Virus record (IMG/VR): IMGVR_UViG_3300046516_000865
Location: 1 to 36,627 of that record
Reading direction: 5' to 3' (one strand)
Source: a virus
Length of the DNA: 36,627 nt
Shown here: positions 1-7,933 of the stretch, piece by piece
Position numbering within the stretch: the first letter of the stretch is position 1
How the letters are laid out: each line of letters starts with the position of its first letter
Notes under the pieces: model-generated
What the model was told of the DNA's origin: nothing
Database searches by the model: none
The model's input: only the letters and a program-made list of their open reading frames with translations
Translations under genes and position numbers: made by a program

Positions 1-327
1 ACGCCGACGATTCAGGTTCAAGCTTTTCATAGCGACGATACGGTGGTGTCTTTAGGCGGGTGCACGATTCTTATCTGTTTCAAGACCGATCAATCGTTAC
101 CGAATTCGGAAGCGTCCATTACGAAATCTACTGCTGCCGGTACGATAACGATCGTTGATTCTAATAACGGGATATTCAACACCACATTAACTATTGCTGA
201 TACTCAAGGATTCGTTGAAACCACGTTTCTTTATATGGATATCCTGATCACGGACGGCGCCGGTAAAGTGTTTACTATCGGCAACGTGACAACCGTAGAA
301 ATCAAAGCGAATTACAGCCGGAAATAA
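1..327 (+). CDS. BppU-like phage baseplate/fibre Ig-like domain (5' partial)
   Basis: The reading frame is open from base 1, so the gene begins upstream; an internal GTG at 43 is not its start. The visible 108 residues form a beta-rich domain with the order seen in the N-terminal domain of phage BppU-like baseplate and tail proteins: an alternating strand region, a segment around TIVDSNNGIFNTTLTI, then YMDILITDGAGKVFTI near the end. In that family the domain attaches receptor-binding proteins to the tail. The next gene follows after one base. The family call rests on pattern resemblance only. It fits the phage-type genes that follow. Confidence 0.5.
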   Translation, partial: TPTIQVQAFHSDDTVVSLGGCTILICFKTDQSLPNSEASITKSTAAGTITIVDSNNGIFNTTLTIADTQGFVETTFLYMDILITDGAGKVFTIGNVTTVEIKANYSRK

Positions 328-328
328 A

Positions 329-769
329 ATGGAAGGCATCTGCACAGTTTGGGTTGACAGTTTGTCCGGAGATATATCGGTGCCATTTACAGATTTTGCC
401 ATCGTCACCAAGGACGAAAACGGCAACTTGATAGTGCAAACCGTTTACGCTATGGACGGTAATTTCATTGGCATGTTACAGAAAGCGAATCCTGATATAA
501 CCGTTTTACCCGTTAATTATATCGAAAAACCGGTGTGCGACCCTGAGACAAAAGAAGTGATTCGCGCGGGTTGGACAATAACCGATGTGGACGTGCAACC
601 AATCTGGTTAATACAACCGTTAACCGGCGACCAAGTCACGTTGAGAACGAGCGATTTAGATAATTTCCTGGATAATTGGTTAACAATCACGCCCACTGAT
701 AAAGACACTGTTTTAGAACGATTAACGGAAATAACATCGTTGTTGTTGTCCAAGTATATTGCGCATTAA
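329..769 (+). CDS. Hypothetical protein in tail-fibre cluster
   Basis: A 146-residue protein of unrecognised family, starting two bases after the preceding stop. Its first residues (MEGICTVWVDSLSGDISV) resemble one unit of the 20-residue repeat that dominates the giant proteins downstream (G-x-C-T-V ... G-x-I-x-V), which may indicate a shared strand-turn-strand element. The middle contains a polar stretch around DPETKEVIRAGW, and the C-terminal 40 residues (from about LDNFLDNW to the end) look helical. No signal peptide or membrane segment is visible. Position between a BppU-like domain and fibre-like proteins suggests a structural or assembly role (inference). Confidence 0.6.
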   Translation: MEGICTVWVDSLSGDISVPFTDFAIVTKDENGNLIVQTVYAMDGNFIGMLQKANPDITVLPVNYIEKPVCDPETKEVIRAGWTITDVDVQPIWLIQPLTGDQVTLRTSDLDNFLDNWLTITPTDKDTVLERLTEITSLLLSKYIAH

Positions 770-780
770 AAAGAAAAATT

Positions 781-1467
781 ATGGCATTAGGAACTCTAGT
801 TTTTCCGGCCAGTATCGATAATGACGCTACCATGGGGCCGACGACCGGCATCATACCAGGGACAACGTCTTTAAGCGCGGTTGGCACCAATCAAGGGGAT
901 CAACTCGGGATAACGCGGAACCTGATTAATGCGTTGATCGCATTGGAAAACAAAGTCGGGATAAACGGCTCGACTGTTACCACTACTTTAGAATATCGGG
1001 TTCGGAAAATTCCGTTTAAAATCTGGGTAGCCGGCCTTGAATTCAGTCCACCGGCCACCTTGAACGCCACGTTTACAAGCCGGAATTCGCGCCCGGTACT
1101 GGCGTTTACCGATTCTGCTACCTGGTCCACGTTATTCTTTAATATCGTGCCGTTGGGCTCGATCCTGACCTCGGGCGTAATTATCCGGTTGTATTGGATG
1201 GGTGCAACTGCGGTTACCGGCAACGTTATCTGGAGTGTTGCCATTGAACGGATGAACACCGATCAAGACCTTGATTCGTTTGATACCGCCGGCACGGCAA
1301 CCACTACCACCAACGGTACCGCCGGTATTTTAACAACTACCTCGATTACATTAACAAACATCGATTCCATGGTGCCAGGCGACCCGTTCGCGTTACGGGT
1401 ACAACGCACTGGCGGCACCATGGTGGGAGACGCCCAACTTCAATTTGTCTCTATCGAAAGCGTTTAA
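781..1467 (+). CDS. Tail-fibre-like protein, duplicated as a domain in the giant protein at 25795-30315
   Basis: A 228-residue protein. The N-terminal stretch ITRNLINALIALENKVGI followed by a LEYRVR segment is the kind of short coiled coil seen in trimeric phage fibre proteins; the rest is a predicted beta-sandwich. Most notable is clear full-length similarity to residues about 859-1083 of the 1506-residue protein at 25795-30315: both share ITRNLI, RNSRPVL, VPLGxI, IERxxTDQDxDSFD and QLQFVxIES in the same order. The domain therefore occurs both alone and embedded in a larger protein. Function is unknown; a beta-rich fibre or carbohydrate-binding module is the best guess. Confidence 0.75.
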   Translation: MALGTLVFPASIDNDATMGPTTGIIPGTTSLSAVGTNQGDQLGITRNLINALIALENKVGINGSTVTTTLEYRVRKIPFKIWVAGLEFSPPATLNATFTSRNSRPVLAFTDSATWSTLFFNIVPLGSILTSGVIIRLYWMGATAVTGNVIWSVAIERMNTDQDLDSFDTAGTATTTTNGTAGILTTTSITLTNIDSMVPGDPFALRVQRTGGTMVGDAQLQFVSIESV

Positions 1468-1533
1468 AAACCACAATTTCAGGGCCATGACGGCCAATTA
1501 GTAAAAAACAAAAACACAAGGAAGTGAAATAAT

Positions 1534-1950
1534 ATGGCCAGTGGAATTAGTCAATTCTGCGGTAATCTGTTGTTAAACAGAATTCTCAGGGCAGTTGCCG
1601 GAACGTTCCCGGCAACGCTCTATATCGGTTTGTATACTGCTACCCCATCAGATACCGGCGGTGGTACGGAAGTTACAACCGGGCAAATCACCAATTACGC
1701 GCGTCAAGCGATAACAGCCGGTACGGGCGCGTTTGCGGCGCCGACTACTGCAAGTTCCGCTAACTCGGCAATAATCGATTTCGGTACCTCCAGCGGCGGT
1801 ACCGGGGCGACCGTAACCCAATGGGGGATGTTCGATGCGGTTACGGCGGGTAACCTGCTTTTCTGGGCGGATCTAACTACGCCGCAAACGGTGGCAAGCG
1901 GTAACCCGTACAGTTTCGCCATCGGCGCACTAGTTATAGCGATGATCTAA
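1534..1950 (+). CDS. Gp80-like phage tail fibre protein
   Basis: A 138-residue protein matching the pattern of a small phage tail fibre family (Gp80-like). It has a helical N-terminus, then LYIGLYTATPSDTGGGTEV, then a YARQAI segment, a run of Ala/Ser/Thr, WGMFDAVTAGNLLFWADL and a hydrophobic final strand. In phages these are small virion-surface or fibre components; the exact role is not established. The start is supported by a ribosome binding site (GGAAGTG) 8-10 bases before the ATG. No signal peptide. This is one of the clearest phage markers in the window. Confidence 0.72.
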   Translation: MASGISQFCGNLLLNRILRAVAGTFPATLYIGLYTATPSDTGGGTEVTTGQITNYARQAITAGTGAFAAPTTASSANSAIIDFGTSSGGTGATVTQWGMFDAVTAGNLLFWADLTTPQTVASGNPYSFAIGALVIAMI

Positions 1951-1989
1951 ACAGCGGATAAAGTCTTTCGGTTAACGCCATTGGCTAGC

Positions 1990-2020
1990 GATATTGGGTG
2001 CGCGACATGCGCCCAATATC
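1990..2020 (+). promoter_or_regulatory. Strong stem-loop just upstream of the giant fibre gene
   Basis: The arms GATATTGGG(T)GCGC and GCGCCCAATATC pair over 13 base pairs with one bulged T and a 5-base loop. No T-run follows, so it is not a classical intrinsic terminator. It ends 15 bases before the ATG at 2036 and may be a transcript-end stabiliser, attenuator or translation-control structure. It also argues that the giant gene starts at 2036 rather than at the in-frame TTG at 1994, which would place the hairpin inside the coding region. Confidence 0.6.
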
Positions 2021-2035
2021 GTCACCAACAGGGTT

Positions 2036-5000
2036 ATGCCTAACCCAACCTTTATCCAAAGTAACAGCTCGGATACCAACGCGTTCTCTAGCGCGCGCGC
2101 TGCGCTATTTACAGGGGCGCAAACGGTTGGGAACTGTAACGTTGTTCATGTCGCGATCAGCGGCAGTTCCGGTGTAGTTGTAACCATTGGCGATACCAGC
2201 GGGAACAATTATGTTCTAGCCAAAAACAGCACCTTATCGGGCCAATCGAATTTATACACCTACGTAGCGACCAATATCGCGGCGGCACCAGCCGGTATCA
2301 ATACGGTTACGGTAACGTTGCAAACAGGGGTCACCTCCTGGGCAATCGCTATCGTAGAATATGGCGATGTTGCCACCACCGGTTTAGTAGACGGTAGCGC
2401 CCTCGGGACCGGGGCTAGCGCAGGTCCGGCGGTAACTGCCGGGGTTACCACCACTTACGCCGCGGACCTTCTGGTCTCATGCGCTTTTTGTCATGCCGGC
2501 AACCCGACCGGGCCAGGGGTCGGGTTTACTCAACGGGTTTTAACGCCTAATAACGAGTTATTGGCGCAAGACCGGTTAGTCACATCGACCGGCACGTATA
2601 CAGCAAGTTGCCCGTTAAACGGCACCACAGATTGGAACATTATTCTGGTGGCCTTAAAAGGGACGCCAGTAGTTCAAAAACCGTTAACAGGCGGGTGCGT
2701 CGGTAAAGGGGTCAGTAGCGGTACACTTTCTTTAGGTAACGCGCTTCGGGGTGCGGTTACCGGTTCAATGGTCAGTACCGGCATCATGAATGCCACTAAA
2801 GTCCTGGGTGGCACCTGTACAGTTCGCAGCACCGGGTTAACCGACCTTTTTGTCATTAAAAATCTGTTCGGGATTTGTACCGGTAAACCGGCGCATACCG
2901 GCGATTTAACCGTTAAACGAATTCTGGCCGGCAATTGCGTAGCGACATCTGGCAATACAGGGGTTTTAACCCGGATCGCGGCGTTTATCGGTACTTCGTT
3001 AACGCGAGCCAATAATACCGGGCTTTTATATCTCGAAAACCAGGTATCGGGCGAATGCTTGGTTGAAGCGAATCATTCCGATAATTTCGTGGTGGGCGAA
3101 CGCGGCATTTGCACGGTCGCTATGGCTAGTTACGGCGAATTATTCGTTGTTAACGTGCTTGAAGCCTACGCGGTTGCCGCCGCTGATTCTCGGGGCGCGT
3201 TATTGATGGGGAACGCGCTCGCGGGCGTATGCGTGGCGCAAACTGATATGGTCGGGTTACTTGACCCGCCACAAAACTGGTTTGTTAAAGCGACCGGGGG
3301 CGCCGCAGATAACGGCACAAACGGCACCAGTTGGGCGACCGCCTGGTCAGTGGGCGGCATCGGTTGGAGCCGGGTACTGGCCAGTGACATCATCTGGTTC
3401 GGAGGCGGCACCTATAGCGCTGAATTATCGGTTCCGAAAAGCGGGGCGGCAAATAACCCGATTACCTTTAAACGGGTGGTTGCCAGTGACCCGGCCAATG
3501 TCACGACCGGGGTAAGCGGTTGGGTATCGACGTTAGACGCCCAAATCGTGATGCCTGGTATCTCGGTTAATAACTCTAATTCCTGGCTGACATTTGACGG
3601 GCGCACCCGCGGGACATTTAGCGGGTCGGTTAATACCGGTTGGCAAATCAATGTCGGGATCGGTGGCGGGCGCGGGGTATCGCTCGGGTTCGGGTCCGGT
3701 GGCGGTGGCCAAACCATGGCTAACCTGCAATTTTTCTTTATCTCAGTGATCGGCCCGCAACCGACACCAGCCAATGGCGCCGGTACTAATACCGGTTCGA
3801 TGCACGGTTGGGATATGGCGGGAAGCAATTCCACCTATACAAATATCCTGATCAACAATTGCGTTAGCCGCGGGACAAACGAGTTGTTCAGAGGGTTCGG
3901 GTGGAACCGGGTAACAATCGAATACAGTTATTTATCCGATTCATTATTTACGACCGGCGACCATGACGACACCATTTATTCGTACCCACCGAACAAAACC
4001 ACCTGGCGTTATAACACCATTTGCAACAGTTGGGCGGACGGATTCTTTGCGGAATACGGCGATTTCGGCGGCAACATGCAAGGTTGGTATTTCTTTGGAA
4101 ATACCGTTTATAATTTTGGCGGCGCGTGGGTTATCGTTAATAAAGGGCCGCAATCAGGTGTAACCGGCGTATGCGGCCCGGTTTACATCTATAACAATGC
4201 TTTTGTAAATTGTAATGGGTCTTTGAGTTGGAACGGGAGCACGCTTCAGGCGCAATGTTACCTTTACAACAACATCTTCTGGAATAGCGACAGTAACAGC
4301 ATGACGGCCAGTCAAGGCCCGTCTGGCGGTCTTCCGGCTTATACTGGAATTACGCCGATAAGCGATTATAACATGTACAATACCGGGGTGCCGACCGGTG
4401 AAGCGCATTCGATTAATGTTACTACAAACCCGTTTGTGCAAGTTCCGGCTACGGGCGGAATACCAGGCCGGGTTATTCAACCGTGGGGTACCGCCGGCGA
4501 TTTGCATTTAACGCCAGCCGGTCGCACGGCGTTAGCGCACGGAATATCTAATCCGCCCGATCCGTTAGGCCAGATTGTCAATAAAGACATCGACGGCAAT
4601 ACCCGCGGCAGTACCGGCACCTGGATAATAGGTCCGTACGATGCGGTCGGAACCACTTCGCGCCCATTAGTCGGTACTTGCACTGTCAGAAACGGCAACG
4701 TCAACGACCCGCTTTCGGTTGGCCGGCGGTTTACGGGTACCTGTACAGCGCGTGGAAACAGTTTAGCAACTTTACGCGCCACCAAAAAACCAGCCGGGAC
4801 ATGTACCGCGCGCGCCAGTAGTCGCGGCACAATTTCGACGCCGTCCATTAACCATCTGGCCGGCAGTTGCCAAGGGAAAATGGTCGGGTCCGGAGCGTTA
4901 AAAACGTCTTCCGGGGCGTCCTGGAACGATACAGACGCCACTTGGGATTCGCTTTCTGTTACCTGGAACGATGTCTTTGCGATGACGCCGTTAACCGGGA

Positions 5001-7924
5001 CGGCGACCGTGCGCACTAATAGTTCCGGTACCTTGACCAATACAGTTGTTACCAAACAACTGGCCGGGGTCGCCCAAGCGCGTGCCGCGCATACCGGTAC
5101 CTTGCGAATATCGCGATTAAAGGGTACCTGCACCGTTCGTTCAGGTAATACCAGCGATTCAATTACGGTTACGCGCCCATTAATCGGTACAGCCATCGTA
5201 CGTGGGATACATACCGGGGGCATTCGTTCATTCCGGGTATTAACCGGCGCATGCGAAGTGGACGCCGCGAATACCGGGATATTAAGAGCCAGTAAACGTC
5301 TGTCCGGTTCTTGTACCGCGCGTAACGGGAACGTTAACGATCCGTTGATTGTTACTAAAGCAGTTAACGGTTTGTGTACGGTACGCGGGCTTAATACCGG
5401 CACAATTAAAGCGACCAAAGCGTTTGCCGGCACATGCACGGTGCGCGGGATAAATACCGGTGATGTAGATATTCCTTCAAAAATCGTCGGAGTTTGCACC
5501 GTGCGCACCGCTAACAGCGGTTCGGTGCGCGTGGTCCGCCCGTTAACCGGAACTGATACAGTGCGAGCCAGTAATACCGGCGCGTTAAGATCGTTCCGGG
5601 TACTGGCGGGTTCATGTACGGTATCAGCTAATCATTCGGATGATTTCGCTGTTACCAAACGGTTAACCGGTGTTTCTACCGTTACCACTGCAAATATCGG
5701 GACAATCACGGTAACCAAGCGGGTATTCGGCATCTGCACGGTACGCGCCCAGAATACAGGGGTTTTAGCGGCTACTAAACGATTTGCCGGTACCTGCACG
5801 GTTACGGCGCAAAATGTCGGGCAACTGAAAGTATCCCGGTTTGTTGGTGCCTGCACCGTACGATCAGTTAATGACGGGGTAATAACGGTTACCAGGAAAT
5901 TGTCCGGTATCTCTACAGTGCGCGCCAACAACTTTGGCAACATGGGCGCATTCCGGATTTTAGCCGGTACCTGCACGGTCGTTGCTGCCAATACCGGCGC
6001 CATCACCGTTAACCGCCGGTTAACAGGCATTTGCACCGTTCGGAACGGCAACCTGAACGACCCGATCACAGTCAGTAAAACCGTTTTCGGTTCTTGCACG
6101 GTTCGGGGCGTTCATACCGGAACAATTAAAGCCAGCAAACTCGCAACTGGCATTTGCACCGTGCGCGCCGCCAATCTCGGCGGGTTAAGCGTTGGCCGGT
6201 TCCGGGGTACTTGTACCGTGCTCTCCCAAAATACCGGTACGGTCAAGGTTACAAGATTTTTGGCAGGGGTCTGTATCGGGCGCGCCGCGCATACGGGGTT
6301 ACTGAAATCCTTCAAGATATTGGCAGGTACCTGCACGGCGCGCGCCGGTAATCTCGGGTCGTTAACAATACCATTTACACCGGTTGCTTTGGTCGGGATC
6401 TGCACGGTGCGCGCGGTCAACACGGTGGCGTTACGGGTGACCAAGCCGTTGGTTGGCGAATCAACTTTGCCGATTGCCGGTGTACAATTTGTTTCCGGCA
6501 ATAACCTCGGGACACCAAAAACGTTTGTGGCTGCACTTTTCGGGGTTAATCCTACTTTCGGTAATTGTCTTATATCGCTGGTAGAATGGGCTACAGTCGG
6601 GTCGCCTACGGTAACGGTATCGGGCGGCGCCAATAACGCATGGCAACAAATAGGGCCAACTTTTGTCGGTGCCGGCGGATATTCTCAAGCAATATTCGCT
6701 TGTATAGCCAGAAGCAACGGATTGACCATGGTTGCCAATTTCTCGACCGGGGTAACCGATCCGGTGATGGACCTGGTTGAGTACGCTAATACCAGCGTGG
6801 TCCCAGACGGGGTAAGTAGCGGGTCATCGTTAACCGGCTCAATTGATACCGGAATTATTTCAACCACGTTCCCGAACGATTTACTTCTGGCGTTTGAAAA
6901 AGCCAATAGCGCCGTCACGGTCACAAGTCCAGGTTGGACAACGCGTGGGACCGGGGGCGTTAATTTCTTCGGGTTCGCCGAACGAATTCCCAGGGTGCTC
7001 GGTACATACAATTATACGGGGACAGTTACACCACCTTGGACTGCGTCAATTTACGCGTTTAAAGCTAACCCATACGGGATAGTAACCGCCAATAATACCG
7101 GTAACCTGATATCATCGCGCGCCTTTGTCGGTGCTTGTACTGTTCGCGCGCAAAATACCGGGACCATCCTTGTCTCGCGCAAACTTTCGGGTACCAGCAC
7201 CACGCGCGCGGCGCATACCGGCAATTTAATTGCGATAACCAATATCAACGCGCTTACTGGTATTTGCACCGTTCGGGCCAGTAACAGCGGGATCATTAAA
7301 TCATTCAGGATTTTAACCGGTACTTGTACCGCGATTGCCCAGAATACCGGGTTGTTACGGCAACAATTGTTCCGGGGAGTTTGCACCACCCGGATGGTTA
7401 ATACCGGTATCCTGAAAGCATCTAAACCGTTTGCTGGTACCAGCACTGTCCGCGGCCAAAATACCGGTACCATCCGGGTGGTTAAAGCGGCGGTTGGCAC
7501 TTGCACAGTGCGCACCAATAATCTCGGGTCATTATTTGTTGCCGGTGCCGCCACCTTTGTCAGCGGTACTTGTACGGTGCGCACCCAGAATTTCGGGTTA
7601 CTTTTCACCGGCAAACCGATTACCGGCATTTGTACGGTGCGAGCTAATCATACCGGGGTTATCAGTGTACCCAAGAAATTAACCGGGACATGTACCGCGC
7701 GCGGTAACAGTTTCGGTAACTTGTTCTCGAAAGCATCGTTACGCGGGACTTGCACCGTGCGCGGCCAGAACACCGGCCTTATCAGCACGTTTAAACGGTT
7801 ATCAGGCACTTGCATCGTGCGCACGGTAGCAAGCGGGTCGTTAGACGCTCGTCGCGGCCCGACGTACACCATGCATTTCTCTATCCGGGTTAATAACTAC
7901 AAATGGAAACTTCATCTTAAATGA
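2036..7924 (+). CDS. Giant repeat-array fibre/tailspike-like protein with beta-helix domain
   Basis: A 1962-residue protein. The ATG at 2036 is chosen because the sequence from MPNPTFIQ aligns with the starts of the proteins at 7934 and 25795. Architecture by residue: 1-212, beta-sandwich module shared with those two proteins; 213-410, about ten 20-residue repeats; 412-871, a right-handed beta-helix (pectate-lyase-like fold), opening with WFVKATGGAADNG and rich in Asn/Gly turns; 875-1480, about thirty repeats interrupted near 960-980 by a Trp-rich segment (SWNDTDATWDSLSVTWND); 1480-1680, a second copy of the N-terminal-type module; 1681-1941, about thirteen repeats; then a short cap containing TMHFSIRV. 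There is no signal peptide. The beta-helix resembles phage polysaccharide depolymerases. Tail-fibre or surface-adhesin function is inference. Confidence 0.8.
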   Translation: MPNPTFIQSNSSDTNAFSSARAALFTGAQTVGNCNVVHVAISGSSGVVVTIGDTSGNNYVLAKNSTLSGQSNLYTYVATNIAAAPAGINTVTVTLQTGVTSWAIAIVEYGDVATTGLVDGSALGTGASAGPAVTAGVTTTYAADLLVSCAFCHAGNPTGPGVGFTQRVLTPNNELLAQDRLVTSTGTYTASCPLNGTTDWNIILVALKGTPVVQKPLTGGCVGKGVSSGTLSLGNALRGAVTGSMVSTGIMNATKVLGGTCTVRSTGLTDLFVIKNLFGICTGKPAHTGDLTVKRILAGNCVATSGNTGVLTRIAAFIGTSLTRANNTGLLYLENQVSGECLVEANHSDNFVVGERGICTVAMASYGELFVVNVLEAYAVAAADSRGALLMGNALAGVCVAQTDMVGLLDPPQNWFVKATGGAADNGTNGTSWATAWSVGGIGWSRVLASDIIWFGGGTYSAELSVPKSGAANNPITFKRVVASDPANVTTGVSGWVSTLDAQIVMPGISVNNSNSWLTFDGRTRGTFSGSVNTGWQINVGIGGGRGVSLGFGSGGGGQTMANLQFFFISVIGPQPTPANGAGTNTGSMHGWDMAGSNSTYTNILINNCVSRGTNELFRGFGWNRVTIEYSYLSDSLFTTGDHDDTIYSYPPNKTTWRYNTICNSWADGFFAEYGDFGGNMQGWYFFGNTVYNFGGAWVIVNKGPQSGVTGVCGPVYIYNNAFVNCNGSLSWNGSTLQAQCYLYNNIFWNSDSNSMTASQGPSGGLPAYTGITPISDYNMYNTGVPTGEAHSINVTTNPFVQVPATGGIPGRVIQPWGTAGDLHLTPAGRTALAHGISNPPDPLGQIVNKDIDGNTRGSTGTWIIGPYDAVGTTSRPLVGTCTVRNGNVNDPLSVGRRFTGTCTARGNSLATLRATKKPAGTCTARASSRGTISTPSINHLAGSCQGKMVGSGALKTSSGASWNDTDATWDSLSVTWNDVFAMTPLTGTATVRTNSSGTLTNTVVTKQLAGVAQARAAHTGTLRISRLKGTCTVRSGNTSDSITVTRPLIGTAIVRGIHTGGIRSFRVLTGACEVDAANTGILRASKRLSGSCTARNGNVNDPLIVTKAVNGLCTVRGLNTGTIKATKAFAGTCTVRGINTGDVDIPSKIVGVCTVRTANSGSVRVVRPLTGTDTVRASNTGALRSFRVLAGSCTVSANHSDDFAVTKRLTGVSTVTTANIGTITVTKRVFGICTVRAQNTGVLAATKRFAGTCTVTAQNVGQLKVSRFVGACTVRSVNDGVITVTRKLSGISTVRANNFGNMGAFRILAGTCTVVAANTGAITVNRRLTGICTVRNGNLNDPITVSKTVFGSCTVRGVHTGTIKASKLATGICTVRAANLGGLSVGRFRGTCTVLSQNTGTVKVTRFLAGVCIGRAAHTGLLKSFKILAGTCTARAGNLGSLTIPFTPVALVGICTVRAVNTVALRVTKPLVGESTLPIAGVQFVSGNNLGTPKTFVAALFGVNPTFGNCLISLVEWATVGSPTVTVSGGANNAWQQIGPTFVGAGGYSQAIFACIARSNGLTMVANFSTGVTDPVMDLVEYANTSVVPDGVSSGSSLTGSIDTGIISTTFPNDLLLAFEKANSAVTVTSPGWTTRGTGGVNFFGFAERIPRVLGTYNYTGTVTPPWTASIYAFKANPYGIVTANNTGNLISSRAFVGACTVRAQNTGTILVSRKLSGTSTTRAAHTGNLIAITNINALTGICTVRASNSGIIKSFRILTGTCTAIAQNTGLLRQQLFRGVCTTRMVNTGILKASKPFAGTSTVRGQNTGTIRVVKAAVGTCTVRTNNLGSLFVAGAATFVSGTCTVRTQNFGLLFTGKPITGICTVRANHTGVISVPKKLTGTCTARGNSFGNLFSKASLRGTCTVRGQNTGLISTFKRLSGTCIVRTVASGSLDARRGPTYTMHFSIRVNNYKWKLHLK
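2675..3265 (+). repeat. 60-bp coding repeats, first block (about 10 units)
   Basis: Diverged in-frame 60-bp units encoding the 20-residue pattern G-x-C-T/V-x(5)-T/S-G-x-L-x(3)-K-x-L-x. Units are separated by conserved GGT/GGC-x-TGT/TGC codons and lie between the N-terminal module and the beta-helix. This is the most degenerate of the arrays. Confidence 0.65.
4660..6470 (+). repeat. 60-bp coding repeats, main block (about 30 units)
   Basis: Continuous in-phase 60-bp units; the ACCGG and GT(A/T/C)CG(C/T)GC motifs recur at the same offset line after line. The translated consensus is roughly L-x-G-T-C-T-V-R-x-x-N-T-G-x-L-x-x-x-K-x. Nearly every unit carries a Cys in G-T/I-C-T. A few units are two or three residues longer (for example those with NGNVNDPL), which shifts the phase locally. 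Confidence 0.85.
7080..7860 (+). repeat. 60-bp coding repeats, third block (about 13 units)
   Basis: The same 20-residue unit resumes after the internal sandwich module, for example GTCTVRGQNTGTIRVVKA. It ends in the short non-repeat cap at the C-terminus. Confidence 0.8.
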
Positions 7925-7933
7925 TGATTCCCA

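Noticed and set aside
1994-2035. TTG start extending the giant protein by 14 residues
   Set aside because: The extension would translate the 13-bp hairpin, and the paralogues begin exactly at the later ATG.
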